The notes beneath the pieces are model-generated. The model saw only the letters and a program-made list of their open reading frames with translations. It was not told the origin of the DNA and did no database searches. Positions 1 to 11,736 of a stretch of DNA of 64,000 nt are shown here, one piece after another. Position numbers and translations under genes: made by a program. The stretch is taken from the NCBI GenBank assembly GCA_027257055.1, contig JAPVLO010000179.1:1674001-1738000 (forward strand), in the 5' to 3' direction. Positions within the stretch are counted from its first letter, which is position 1. The number at the start of each line of letters is the position of its first letter. The stretch is from Cephalopachus bancanus (Eukaryota > Chordata > Mammalia > Primates > Tarsiidae).

Positions 1-457
1 AATTTTTTTAAAAATGAGCAGCAACTCAATGGTATGTAAAACACCTTTGAAGACACAATAAATACATGATTGATGTTCTCAGAAAATATGAGAAAGAAGG
101 ATAGACAGAACATTTATTTGAAGAAATAATGGTTAAAATTTTTCACATTTGATTAAAAACAATAAACCAACAGACCCAAGAAGCTTATGAACCATAAGCA
201 CAACAAACCTGAAGAAAACTATAATAAAGTAAATCATAATCAAATTGCTCCAAACAATGATAAACAGAAAAAAAATCTCATACGCAGCCAGAAGAGGAAA
301 AAGACACATTACATATAGAGGAACAAAGATAGGATAAGAGTTGATTTCTCATGAAATACAAGAAAGAATAAAGTACAGCAACTCTAAAATACCCAATGAA
401 AAAAACTATCAAACTACAATTCTACATCCATCAAAAATATTTTTCAAAAATGCAAGC

Positions 458-982
458 ATTCTGATAATGCATTAGACTTTTTTTGTAGGTTAGTAAAAGT
501 GCTTTCCTGTTTTCATCTTACTTTATTCAAAGCTCATAAGTGTTTTCCTTAGTTTTCTAGTAACTAGGTGTAAAAATAACGTGCTGCAACTTCACAGTTT
601 TAAAAATATTTTAGATATTCTTAAAATTTGAACCTTCTTAACATTACTGTCTTGCCAGATTACCAACACTGTCACTTGACCAATACTGACCCTCCTTACC
701 TCACCCACATGGACACATGCTTCCTGTCGCTGCTCTGTCTAACAATGTTCCTTTGGGTCTGGAAGGTTCTGTAAACTGTGCTAGTGCTGACGATGTTCTG
801 TACAACTTAACTCACTGGCAAGAATACAATGTTGGGCCTTTCAATCACGAGAACAAAATGTTTTAAATTGACAATTGCAGAATTGTGGAGTGTTTTTACA
901 TTGATCTTTTGCTTATGCAATTAGCAGTATGTTTTGCATGTATGACAATAAATCCTTGAATTATGAAATAAAATTTTTATTT
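458..982 (+). pseudogene. Retrocopied mRNA 3' UTR fragment inserted in L1
   Basis: About 525 bp of non-L1 sequence interrupts the L1 exactly between AAAATGCAAGC (447-457) and AAAATGAAGGC (983-993), an 11-bp target-site duplication with two mismatches. The right end has AATAAA at 947-952 followed by an A-rich decayed tail, so the source was a polyadenylated plus-sense RNA. No coding sequence is recognisable, so I read it as a 5'-truncated processed pseudogene holding only 3' UTR. The source gene is not identified. Confidence 0.7.
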
Positions 983-1329
983 AAAATGAAGGCAAAATAA
1001 AAACATCTGCAGACATACAAATGCTGAAACAACTAAATACTCACAAATACATGCTGCAAGAAATGAAGGTAGTCCATTAGGCAGAAAAAAATAACAATAT
1101 AAGATAGAAATATGCATCTATACATAGAAATAAAGAGCACCAGAAATGGTAACTATTTGGGTAAATATTTTAAAGTATTTATATTATTTAAATCTTTTAA
1201 AATAATATTATATTAGCAAAAGTGATAAAGTACTGTAAGGTTTATAAAAGATATAAAGTAAATGTTGGCAGTATGAAGTCTGGGATAGAGAAATGAAAGT
1301 TCACCACTGAAGATTCATATACTACATTT

Positions 1330-1627
1330 ATTTATTTATTTATTTATTTTTTGAGTTGGAGTCTCACGCTGTCGCCCAGACTGGAGTGCAGTGGCTGCTC
1401 CCGGCCACCGCAGCCTCGACCTGCTGGGCTCCTGTGATCCTTCCACCTCAGCCTTCCAAGTAGCCGGAATTACAGGCATGTGCTACCACGCTCGGCTGAT
1501 TTTTTGATTTATTGTAGAGATGAGGTCTCGCTGCCCAGGCGGGTCTCGAACCCACAGGCTCAGGCAATCCACTCACCTCAGCCTCTCAAAGGCACAGGAT
1601 TACAGGCTGAGCCACCGAGCCTGGCTC
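1330..1627 (-). mobile_element. Alu SINE, dimeric, young lineage-specific type
   Basis: Antisense Alu with a TTTA-repeat tail (1330-1350), flanked by a perfect 14-bp target-site duplication (1316-1329 and 1628-1641, CATATACTACATTT). Read in sense it has GGCTCAGCCTGTAATCC (one base shorter than the human consensus), GGGTTCGAGACCCGCCTGG, the linker TACAATAAATCAAAAAATC, and GGGAGCAGCCACTGCAC in the right arm. It shares these differences with the copies at 5994 and 22417. Confidence 0.95.
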
Positions 1628-2695
1628 CATATACTACATTTCAAGTGATATTATATCACTTGAAGGTAGACTGTGAGAAGTTAAATATGTACACTATAGG
1701 AATGACATTAGAGTTAAGCAACAAAGGAAATAAAATAAAACCATTTAAAAATAAGTGAAAAGAAAGCAGAAGAAGAGAAAAGAGATAACAAAAAACAAAT
1801 GGGGCAAACAGAAAACAGCAAAATGGCAGATTTAAATCTAACTCTGTAAATAATCACATTAAATATAAATGGCCTATATGCCAATTAAAAGGCAGGCTAC
1901 CAAATTAGATACAAAAGCAAGTCTCAACTATATGCTGCCTACAAGAAATGTACTTTAAATTTAAAGATACAAATAGGTTAAAAATAAAAGGGTGGAGAAG
2001 ATATACCTAATACTAATCAACAGAAAGCTGGAGTAACTATAAGACAAAGTAGACTTCAGAGTATCCCTCCAGGGATAAAGGAGGTCATTTTATAATGATA
2101 AAATTGAGAATTCACCAAGTGACTGTAACAACCCTAAACATTTATGCAATAACTGAGTTTCAAAATGTATGAAGCAAAAACTGACGGGACTAGGAGATAT
2201 AAAGAAATCCACAATTAGGATCACAATTGCAGTATCCTTTGCTCAATAATTGATACAAGTAGAAAGAAAAGCAGAACTGATTAAAAAAAAAAAAGGTTTG
2301 AAAAACATTATTAACCAATTTGACCTAAATTGGCATTTATAAAACACTACACCCAATAATAGCAAAATACATAACCTTTTCAAATTCACAAAGAACATTT
2401 GCCAAGATCGAACATATTCTGGGCACAAGTAAGCCTCAATAAATGTAAAAGAATTGACATAATACCAATGTATACTTTCTGACCATAATGGAGTTAAATT
2501 AGAAATCAATAACATAAAGCTATATGGAAAATTTCCAAATATTTAGAAACAAGCATACTTCAAAATAATCCATGGATCAAAGAAAAACCCCCAAAAGAAA
2601 TTATAAGACATTTTTACCTGAATAGACATTAAAACACACATATTAAAATTTGTGGGATGTCACCAAAACAGTACTTGGTGGAGAAAATATCATAT

Positions 2696-3212
2696 ATAAT
2701 CAGGTGTGCCAACTTTGCTAAGATTCAGAAGGGTCTTCCCTCAGCAGTGGGAAATAGTTAACTGTAGACTAAGTTATTAAAGTAAAAAGACTGTCAAACT
2801 TATTTTCTTATTTCATCACAGAATTATTTGTTTTGGGTAATGCCATTAGATCTTCCAGAACATAACTTGGGACACAAGAGCACATATCACTCATGTGGCA
2901 CTCACTGATATACTAGCCATTGTTCCTGAATGTTTAATTTGGACACATCTTACTACACCTATTAGATTAGACTCTCTTCAGTGGGAGAAGGCATAACATA
3001 CATTGGCGTCCTTCAGTGTGGGACTCCTGCTCAATAAATGAGGCCACTTGTTCCTTATGCTTACAAGTCTCATCAGTTTTATACTAGAACTTCATTTTGC
3101 CTCTCTTTACTGATTCTCCCCTCCATATATTAAGCCCATTCCCATACTTTATAATCTCTTTCAAATCTGCTCCTTTAGTCCTAAATTTTTCCTCAAATAT
3201 TAGACTTGTATT
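2696..3212. other. Unclassified intronic sequence
   Basis: No repeat family, exon or regulatory motif recognised in this stretch. Confidence 0.5.
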
Positions 3213-3233
3213 TCCCTCTCCCTCTCCCTCTCT
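3213..3233. repeat. Short (CCCTCT)n simple repeat
   Basis: Three units of a pyrimidine hexamer directly next to the antisense FLAM-like monomer. Confidence 0.8.
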
Positions 3234-3235
3234 TT

Positions 3236-3362
3236 TTATTTCTTAGGACAGGGTGTCACTATGTTGCACTGGCTAGCTTTCAACTCCCGGGCCATGTGAT
3301 CCTTCTGCTCAGACTCCCTAGCAGCTGAAACTACAAGCACGCACCACCATGCCTGGTTCAGG
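3236..3362 (-). mobile_element. 7SL-derived monomer (FLAM-like), antisense
   Basis: Diverged antisense match to an Alu left monomer: GGACAGGGTGTCACTATG near 3246, then AACTCCCGGGCCATGTGATC near 3283, ending CACCACCATGCCTGG. No right monomer follows. More diverged than the dimeric Alus here. Confidence 0.7.
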
Positions 3363-4399
3363 TCTCTATTTCTAAGTACCACCAGGCATCACTATGAGGA
3401 AAATTTACTACTAGTAAGATAGAAATCTGCCCCAATCAAATATGTCACTTTACCCCACAATCAATTTCCCTGCCTTTACAGAACAAAAGTATAATTAACA
3501 GACTGAGACAAGTATGGGTAGAAGAATAAAGTGGATAGATCTGAGGGATATTCAGGAGGAAGAAGGGAATTGCTAACTTTCTGGATGAAGGGAAGGAAGA
3601 AGCAGCTGGGCTACTCCTCAGTTTTTGGCTTGAGCAACTATTTGAATCAATGGTGGTGCTTCACACATGTAAGTGTCCAGATGATTGCATTTGTTATTTA
3701 TAGCATTACTATTGTCCCTCTCCAGTGAACCAGATGATGCAGGTTTCCCAGCACCTTGTTTTCTATGCCACCTGTCCTTTTGTCCATTCATTTGTTTGCA
3801 AGGAAATTCCATTCTCTCATTACCTCCTGTTAAAATATCATCCATTCTTCCAGGCTTATCTCAGATTCTTCCAGAAAGTTTTTCTTATTCCTGCAGTTCC
3901 ACATAATCTGTTCTCTTTTAAAGCTACCATAAAATCATAATTTTAACATGACACTTATTTTACCACCTATGTGCTCAAGGAGGTATGTCCTGCATGGCAC
4001 AGTGTATACACACAGCAGGCCTAAGCAAGTTTACTGTAGGAGGCTGCTAAGACCCTATAGAACAAGGGAACCAAACACTCCTCTCAGTATCCACCTTCTA
4101 CAATCTCTGAAGAAAAGAAGATGAAAAAAATATCTTCACAAGTTGGGAAAATATCAAACCTCAAGCATAGAGATGTGCACACAATCACAAACTGCTAAAC
4201 ATCTGAAGAAAACGAACACCAAGAAAGAGAATATGTAACTACAATCAACAGTATAACTAACACTTTAGTAAATAGGTATTAGAGCAAAGAGAAGATTTTA
4301 AAAGGGGTCTGAAAAGAAAAAGACTACTATCTTAATAGTAATTATTTTCAAAAAGATGATTCTAAAATATTTTTAAAGACTTTTAAAATGAGAAACACA
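3363..4399. other. Unclassified intronic sequence
   Basis: AT-rich. Several short overlapping open frames between 3531 and 3940 on both strands share no family signature and are judged random. Confidence 0.5.
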
Positions 4400-4665
4400 A
4401 AATCAAAGAAGAAAGGATATAGCTGAAGAATAAGTTAGTAATCTAGAAGACAGAGTCAAAGAATTGTCTTTCAAGGCAACTCGCTCCCAACAACAAAAAT
4501 AAGAAGAAAGAAAGAAAAGAAAAAAGACAAAAAAAATTAAGACAAGACAAGCAAGAACATATATCTAATACAAAGAAGAAATATTTTAAAGAAGAAAACA
4601 TACAGAAAGTAGCAGAAGCTAAAGAAATAATAGAAGAAAAATGTCCAGAGTTAAAAGCACACATC
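4400..4665 (+). mobile_element. Possible old L1/HAL1 ORF1 fragment
   Basis: A-rich, coiled-coil-coding type sequence with L1-ORF1-like wording (GAAGACAGAGTCAAAGAATT, AGAAATAATAGAAG). Strongly diverged, so family and ends are approximate. Confidence 0.4.
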
Positions 4666-5010
4666 CTTAGCCTAGAGGACCCACAGAGTTCCTAGTAGGA
4701 CGAAGGGAAAGATAGCCCACATCTGGACACAAAGCCCCAGGGAGCCAAGTCCTTTATCTTGAACACTTGAGCATGTAGCTACCACAAATGCTGGATTTAA
4801 AGAACATCCAATATTTGAACTATGGAATGGAAAGAGAGCCCAGAAACAAATGTCTGACTTCTGAGAACTAGTCTTACTGGCTACTGAATCCAAGCTTTTG
4901 ATTTCTGTCAATCTTAATGAAGTCTCTGCTACAAAATTTTTCTTTGAGATCAGAACACACTCATGTGAACCTACTGTAGCCCTACATTCACATGCACTAG
5001 CACGCACTCG
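4666..5010. other. Unclassified intronic sequence
   Basis: Nothing recognised. The open frames crossing this region continue through the adjacent (TC)n tract and owe their length to it. Confidence 0.5.
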
Positions 5011-5013
5011 CTC

Positions 5014-5081
<68 letters not shown>
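5011..5081. repeat. (TC)n microsatellite
   Basis: About 70 bp of nearly pure CT dinucleotide with one CCC interruption. On the minus strand it gives a meaningless Arg-Glu repeat in an open frame. Confidence 0.97.
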
Positions 5082-5083
<2 letters not shown>

Positions 5084-5982
5084 CCCTTCTCCCACTCTTT
5101 ACTCCCTCCTGCTTTCATTTCCACATAAAAACATGAGAACCTGGACTTGATATATGTTTATCTTTTGGGAAAATAGAGTAAGAGATCCTCTAGAAGGGAA
5201 ACGTCACCAAAGTGGACATCATCTGCAATCACAGGTAAATCACAGGGGGCAATTTGTCAGCATGGTATCTCACAGAGCAAGGTGGCTAAGACATTGTCAA
5301 GTGCGCATGAACAGCATAAAGAAGCTATACCAGCATCCAGAAATACCCTTCTCCCTGCTTCAGTTCAACCTTGGGCAAGATCTACCATGCATCTCTATGT
5401 TCCTGCTGCTCTGGCTGTATAGTTTCATGCTCTGTATAGTGGCACTTACATTCATTCTTCAAAGAGCCAGACCATCTAGACACAATTTCTCCTTTATAAG
5501 CAAGTGCACTTAGAACAAGCATGGCTGTTAAAGAAAATAAAAAAACTTTCCAAGTCTCAGTTTTCAACATTCAGTGGTAAAGTTGGCAACCAGATATTTT
5601 AAATTCCAGATGAATTACACAGCTTTCCTATGATGTTTTGTAGAGCTTTATTTTCATATAGTATCATGATAATCCATCATACTCTGTCCCCTAAGGGCAG
5701 AGAAAGAGTCCACCTTTTTATAAAAAGTTGCAGGAGATTCCTGGAGCAAACCAGGCTCCTCCTGTGCTAAACCCATGGAGTTTAAAACCTCAAAAGTGCA
5801 CATCCCATTGCAAAATATCATTCACCTTCTGCCCCACAAACGTAAATAGGGCTGCCTCCAGGTACCTTGACTACAAAGAGAAAAGCAGCTTATAAAATAT
5901 GCTCCTACTATGGAAGGAGAGAGAGAAAAGGGAGAGCAATGGGTACGCAACACATCTAATGAAACCTATAGCCTCATTAAAA
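5082..5982. other. Unclassified intronic sequence
   Basis: No repeat family recognised. A 119-codon plus-strand frame at 5154-5513 has no family signature and no plausible context. Confidence 0.5.
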
Positions 5983-5993
5983 CAATTTTTTTT

Positions 5994-6304
5994 GCCGGGC
6001 TCAGTGGCTCAGCCTGTAATCCCGCACCTTTGGGAGGCTGAGGTGAGTGGATTGCCTGAGCCCGCGGGTTCGAGACCCGCCTGGGCAGCGAGACCTCATC
6101 GCTACAATAAATCAAAAAATCAGCCGGGCGTGGTAGCGCATGCCTGTAATTCTGGCTACTTGGAAGGCTGGGGCGGAAGGATCGCCGGAGCCCAGCAGGT
6201 CAAGGCTGCGGTGGCCGGGAGCGGCCACTACACTCCAGTCTGGGCGACAGAGTGAGACTCCAACTCAAAAAAAACAAAAACAAAAAACAAACAAACAAAA
6301 AAAT
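5994..6304 (+). mobile_element. Alu SINE, dimeric, young lineage-specific type
   Basis: Full-length sense Alu with A-box and B-box-like segments, linker TACAATAAATCAAAAAATC and an A-rich tail with AAAC/AAAAC units. The flanking duplication is CAATTTTTTT (5983-5992 and 6305-6314). It carries the same diagnostic changes as the copy at 1330, including GCCGGGAGCGGCCAC in the right arm. B-box GGTTCGAGACCCG is intact. Confidence 0.95.
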
Positions 6305-6314
6305 CAATTTTTTT

Positions 6315-7330
6315 AATTTAAAAAAAGCTGAAATAAGGAAAAAAAAACAACAAGACTTAACGGAAGTGAATACAGGTTGGAGAAGAGCTGGGAATTTGAA
6401 GATTAAGTGTCAGTCACTCAGTAATATCTTATTCATCCAATATGGTTATCACACAGATGGGGCTGGTAATGAAAATACATTAAATTGAAAATGGGTTAAT
6501 TCATTTTTTTTTTATTAAGGATCAGTGGACAAGGGCCTTGATGGACATGATCAATCACGTAAAAGGTTTCAGAACCAGGGTTCAAATTCACCTCAATGAC
6601 ATACCCTGAAACTAAATTTTACAAAAAGTAATCCCAAATATTAATCTATCCGGGTTCTTTCATAAACAGAGGCTGCCATATATGTGCAAACATTACACCA
6701 AGTCCTGGTTATATTAACTCTTTTAAGTGTTCAGGATATAGGTTATAACCGTCCAAAAGTACTTTCCACATGAAGTGCCAAGATATCTACAGGCCTTGTA
6801 TAACATTGCCACAGAGAACTCAGCCATATGTGTCCCTCTCAGGAATATCAAAACACATACAACAAATTGCCTCTCCCTTCAGCTCTCAGCCCACAAACTG
6901 CAGCTTAGGCCTGCCTATAACTATGGGGCAGACAATCAAGACTCCGAGAATGCCATGCGTCCTATACAAGGCCAATGTAAATCTCCTCTCTGAGGATGTG
7001 CAATCAGGACAAATCACTCCTACTATATGGAAAGAGATGCCAGGGAAGCTTTCACCATGTTAAGAGAGTAGCTCCAATGGAAACCAGTTCAAGGCTTACT
7101 GTGCTGGCTGTTGCCACTTTATTAAGTCATGCTAGCCTCTCCTCTGTTCCTTGCAGAAACTGTTCAAGGGAACCTCGTTGATTTTTGCATGCTTTATTTC
7201 CCATAAGAGTGCTTCACAAGGTACACCGCTTGCCTATGCTGCATTGTACCTTGTCACTGGCCCAATATTAGAAAAGGAAAAAAAAAACAAGACAAAAGTT
7301 AGCATAGAGCAAGTATCCAGTTGTTCAGAA
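6315..7330. other. Unclassified, begins with a T-run that may mark a minus-strand retrocopy
   Basis: A run of ten T at 6504-6513 precedes ATTAAGG; on the minus strand this reads CCTTAATAAA followed by A's, as expected for a polyadenylated retrocopy end. No source RNA, target-site duplication or coding frame could be recognised. The frames at 6770-7063 and 6775-6993 lack family signatures. Confidence 0.35.
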
Positions 7331-7332
7331 AC

Positions 7333-7600
7333 AACTCCAGGCTGGATTGCAGTGGCAAGCTCACAGCCACTGCGGCCTCTGCTAGGCCCTGCTAGGCTCA
7401 GGTGTCCTTCCATCTCAGCCTTCCAAGTAACTGGAACTACAGGCACATGCCACCATGCCTGGCTAATTTTTTGATTTATTGTAGAGATGAGGTCTCGTCA
7501 AGTTGCCCAGACTGGTATCTAACCCATGGGCTCAGGCAATCCTCTCACCTTGGCCTCCCAAAGTGCTGGGATTATAGGCGTGTGCCACCCCACCAGGTAC
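7333..7600 (-). mobile_element. Alu SINE, older lineage-specific type, antisense
   Basis: Antisense Alu that begins inside the right-arm end (CTCCAGGCTGGATTGCAG) with no T-rich tail left. Contains the linker GATTTATTGTAGAGATGAGG and a left arm with GGCCTCCCAAAGTGCTGGG, closer to ordinary Alu than the young copies. Confidence 0.9.
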
Positions 7601-9159
7601 GCACTGATATTATTCATTTAAAATGAAATTAAATTCGTAGTTTCATTCAAAATATCCACCTTCAGCCTTGCAGAAAATATGAAAGGTATTGACAATGGAG
7701 TTTTGGTAAAAATCAAATAGGAAAAAAGCCTGCTAAGGAGAATAACCTTAGTTGAAGTCTAATTAATACACAATAGGTTTGACAAATACAATGCATTTTA
7801 TGAAAGTACATACAAGAGACATTTTGCTCAAACTGGTCCATAGATCTAAACCTCTCATCAAATTCCAGAGACAGTAACTTCCAACTCTCTAGTCAAATCT
7901 TTGTCCCTCCCTCCTCTCTGACACACACACGTGCACACACATACTCATGCACACAAGCTACTAAGTAGTTGTCGCTCAGACCAAGGCTCATTTTATTTCC
8001 ACTGCAACTTTAATGCTTTATGAATCAAGTGCAAATGCATATATCCACTGCTTACAAACAGGCTTTGCTCAAGTAAGCAGACTATAAAGAAATCATAATA
8101 AATATTCTTACGGGAGACCGTGTACTTCGAGTAATTTGCATCCCTGGGCTATTCATAATGAATCAACGTAATACACTGTATCTCTCACAGTTAGCACATA
8201 ACAAGCAGACACTACTAGATTACAATGCTACCAGGGAAAAATTCAGTTTTGTCTTGCATTTTGAGGACCTATCACTATCCACACTTCAACCCCCACATGT
8301 CAAAGGGGCAGCTCCCTGGGCCCAGAGGAACAGGGATTAGAGATGAGGAAAGGTGGAAGGGGGTGAAAAACACAGTGTGCAGTCAGATGGGTGGTATCTT
8401 TTGCTACTGGAGATCCCTAAGAAAAGATATTTCTGATTCCAGCTGGTTCTTTAGTTGTCTTCTCCCCTACCTACTTACCACCCCCACGTTCTGCCTGTCC
8501 TTATTATTCCAAAGTCATCATGTCCTACAGATGCTCAAGACTAATCACCTCCTCTGGACAATTTGCTGCCTAAGAAAGTGGTATCACAGATTAGCCCCTG
8601 AAACAGGCACACACTGTGAAGTTTTCTCAGGAATCTTATTGCTTGTATCCTTAAGGTGCTTTTCTCTTCTGTTCCTAACCCTTTTTGATCTTCCCACTCT
8701 TTCCTTCCTAGACTGCCACCCTCCGCTATTCATTGTACACTCTAAGAGAAAGACATAAATCACAGGAGGGGTCCTCATAAAATTTCTCATGACCACAATA
8801 CCGAAACAGGCTCAGTTTATCTGGAGTATTTAACTGCAACAGGCCAGGCTCAGCAGGGGAGGAAGGCAGCATGGCAGGAGAGAAGGAAGGAGGTGAGCCT
8901 TAGCAGAGATGAAGGACAGAAGCAAAGGTCATGATAACAAAGGAAGGGCAATGGCCATGTGGAAGACAGAGGAGCTGCAGAAGCAGTTACCTGCTATGCC
9001 CTGAAAAGGCCAACACAGAAGATGGCACCTGGGCTAGACCAGGAGGGACATGAGTGGGGCAGGCTGTGAGTGGGGCGGGCCGGAGAGAAGAGCAGTCCCA
9101 GCATCTGACCATGGAAGGGGTGGAGATGGAAGAGGAAGGGGAGAACTTCGTGACAGTGA
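7601..9159. other. Unclassified intronic sequence with an imperfect (CA)n patch
   Basis: An imperfect CA-rich patch at 7920-7957 is the only simple repeat. The 177-codon plus-strand frame at 8225-8758 shows no domain, splice context or family match and is treated as chance. Confidence 0.5.
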
Positions 9160-9288
9160 ACTTGCTGAGGGCTTCCTGTGTTCTAGGTGCTATTATTTAC
9201 AGATAGGAAGTAGGGCACAGAGAAGCAGAGTGACGTGCTGAAGCCCTGGAGCAGAAAGCTGAACCCAGGCTCCCTCAGGGTTCACTCT
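9160..9288 (-). mobile_element. MIR SINE, minus orientation
   Basis: Diverged but clear: TTACAGATAGGAAG, GGCACAGAGAAGCAGAGTGA and CTGAACCCAGGCTCCCTC follow the order of an antisense MIR. Confidence 0.8.
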
Positions 9289-9399
9289 CTTATTCACCTC
9301 CTCATCCAGGAATCCCAGAGAATACCAGGTGATTCAGAAGGCTGAATTCAAAGAAAGTCAGGCTAGAGCCTCACTGGAACACTGGCCACTCCATGGATT

Positions 9400-9545
9400 G
9401 AGACTAGTTCCTGAACTTACTTAAGTTTCAGGGTTCTGAACTGTCAAATGTAGGTAATGACTGCTGAGAATTAAATGCATAGGAAAAACTTCGCAGGGCA
9501 TCTGACTCAGAGCAGGTACTCCATAACTGGCTGGTGTTATTATTA
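9400..9545 (+). mobile_element. MIR SINE, plus orientation
   Basis: CTGAACTTACTTAAGTTTCAG, GAGAATTAAATGCATAGG and CAGAGCAGGTACTCCATAA follow the MIR core and 3' end in sense. Confidence 0.75.
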
Positions 9546-11073
9546 TCGTTATTGCTGTTATAATCTGGGAGTATTGCTTACATTTTATACTCACTGCATA
9601 TTCACTTTAAATATTACAGACTAGAGATTTCCATATTGAAAGAAACTTAGGACCAATTATGACAAAATGCTAAAAAAGCTAATAAAATGTTTTCTTTTCA
9701 AAGAAATTTCTCATATTTAGAGTTTAACTTCCTACCCAACTCATCACAAACTTTGAGATTAACTAAAAATCTTCTGATATTGCATATGTAATTTCAGCAA
9801 TTCAAACCTCAGTCCTTTGTCAAACAGTAAGGTAGAGCATGACAGGAAAAAAAGTCTCAAGTATGTCACTAAATTCAGGCTCATTTTCTATGACTTGAAT
9901 TCAGTAAAGAATCAAAAATTAGGACAACTCTCTGCTTTAATCCTCATAAAGACAGAGTTTCTTTAAGAGAGGCAGGCTATGTTTTCTATATGCAATGAGG
10001 TTTATCCATTTTACATTAAGTAGACCCAGATTTTGTCTCAGGAATCACCTCCCAGAACCTCACAGTGAATAAGATCTGCGTTCCTCACTGTTACTACTAA
10101 ATCCAAACCCACTCTTTGCAGTGAGGTGGAAGGTCTCCTAGGCCAGCACCCCCCACCCTCTGCTTTTTCTGTCTTCAGTCACCTATGCTTGAACCACTTC
10201 ATCACACATCTCTATTATCCAAGGGAGTTAGAAAAGACACACCAAAGGAAAATTAAATTCCACTCTGTCAGTTTTGTTTCTAGTTCACAGATTTGATGAA
10301 ATAGACATGAAGAAAGAAATATTGGCAAATATAAGATGTGGGAACTGCCTTTAATACATTCCCTCAAGCTCCATCTATTGCTCACAAGCACCAAAGTTCA
10401 GCATGATGAATATGCAAAAGATGCCCAGACCCAGGAATACATGTCTTCCCTGGGACAGTAAGAAAGATTTACTACTTCATCTTTAAAGCTAGAAAACAGC
10501 GTTAAGAATATAAGTAGAAAAAAAATAAGGTTATGTCTGTACCTCCTAAGTAAATTATGTGAGGCAAAACCTACACCCACTTAAATGGTAAAATTGCATA
10601 GACTCTGCACACCCTGAGTTAAATATCATAAAAATAAAGTTAAAAAAAACACACATATTAAAACATAAAAATTAGCAACACAGTAATCCGTGATCAAAGT
10701 CTCAGCAGATGATGTTATGTTTATCTTTCATTTCTCACCACAGTGGTATGTTTCTTTATTCACTTAGGGGCTTCTTGGGTGTTAAAATCACAAAAATGAC
10801 TTAGGTTACAACAAAAAAGAAAAAATGCAAGCAATAACATTACAGGTACAGACACTCTTTTTTTCCAGATGCCTTTTTGATATTTAAGTAACTTTAATTA
10901 GACAACCAGAAATCCCCTGTGGGGTACATATAACATGGGAGATGGGGCATTGATAAATAGATGGCTATGTGAGTGTAGCACGAGCAAGCTTCTTAAAAAT
11001 CAACACATAACAGCGTTGTTTTTAACTTAAGTCAACAACTTGAGGGTCAAAGAACTGTATAATATCCTGTATC
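9546..11073. other. Unclassified intronic sequence
   Basis: AT-rich unique-looking DNA. No repeat or gene recognised. Confidence 0.5.
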
Positions 11074-11077
11074 TTAA

Positions 11078-11732
11078 CCCTTTACACTCAGATGTCCCCT
11101 CTGAGGGGGCATGTAAATCTAGCAAACCACTGTGATGTTCCTTCTTGAGGGACATAAAGAGAATGATGGTGATTATATAGGACAAACTTATGCCAGTGCA
11201 AATTTTTCAAAAATGTATGTTTCTTTAAAGTTTCCATTCAGACTGCATGAAAAAGCAAATAAAGAGGTGGAATATATACTAAGATATGATCAATCAGTTG
11301 AGAAGTGTTTTTCAGGAATCACAAGTGCATCCTTCATCTTCGAACAGACTGAAAAATAAATTACATATTATTAATGTGGGAGGAAGAAAACAAGACTGCA
11401 TCATCTGCTCAAAAAGGAAAGAAAGTACCAGGTTGAAGACATCAAACAAATTACTATTGCACAACATGTATCAATGAACCTGCAATGTAGGGGACTGTTT
11501 CACATGTTACCACGCATTAGAAAACTATAAGATATAAAATTTTGATTTTTTTGGTCATAAATAAGTTCCTCTATGTGCAAAATTCCATTTTAAGCTACAA
11601 ATCTTTATAATAAAACAGTTGGTTCCAATGCTGTACTATTTAATATGAAGTGATTCGCTTTTCACTATTTCGTTTAAAAGTGTAGTTGAGTTGCTGGTAG
11701 GCGGTTCCTAAGAAGTTTCTGAGTGCAAAGGG
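11078..11732 (+). mobile_element. piggyBac DNA transposon, internally deleted, with transposase C-terminal remnant
   Basis: Bounded on both sides by TTAA (11074-11077 and 11733-11736), the exact piggyBac target duplication. Terminal inverted repeats are CCCTTTACACTCAGA on the left and, read inward, CCCTTTGCACTCAGA on the right (14 of 15 match). A subterminal palindrome GTCCCCTCTGAGGGGGC follows the left end. Broken coding sequence on the plus strand includes a C-x2-C pair (CIICSKRKE, about 11395-11425). After a frameshift come further Cys and YHALENY-type residues, the order expected for the cysteine-rich C-terminal tail of piggyBac transposase. A separate open frame at 11132-11359 lies upstream. 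Total length 655 bp versus over 2 kb for autonomous copies, so it is a dead deletion derivative. Looks related to the MER75/MER85 group by its CCCTTTGCACTC ends, but the subfamily is not proven. Confidence 0.88.
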
Positions 11733-11736
11733 TTAA

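Larger units (their letters stand above)
1..2695 (+). mobile_element. Old L1 (L1M type), ORF1 end to 5' part of ORF2, with nested insertions
   Basis: Positions 1-457 and 983-1315 resemble the L1M/HAL1 ORF1 region, for example GAAGAAATAATGG near 121 and CAGCCAGAAGAGG near 286. Positions 1642-2695 carry the inter-ORF region and start of ORF2, including CTATATGCTGCCTACAAG near 1929. The frame is heavily broken, so it cannot encode a working protein. The copy is split by a retrocopied 3' UTR (458-982) and an antisense Alu (1330-1627). The minus-strand open frame at 2243-2515 is a shadow of this copy. Confidence 0.85.

Noticed and set aside
2243..2515. 90-codon minus frame
   Set aside because: Antisense shadow of the old L1 ORF2 region.
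4672..5128. 150-codon minus frame and 76-codon plus frame
   Set aside because: Length is produced by the (TC)n microsatellite, giving Arg-Glu or Ser-Leu repeats.
5899..6255. 118-codon open frame
   Set aside because: Translation of the Alu at 5994-6304.
8225..8758. 177-codon open frame on the plus strand
   Set aside because: No domain, splice signals or family match; composition like surrounding intron.
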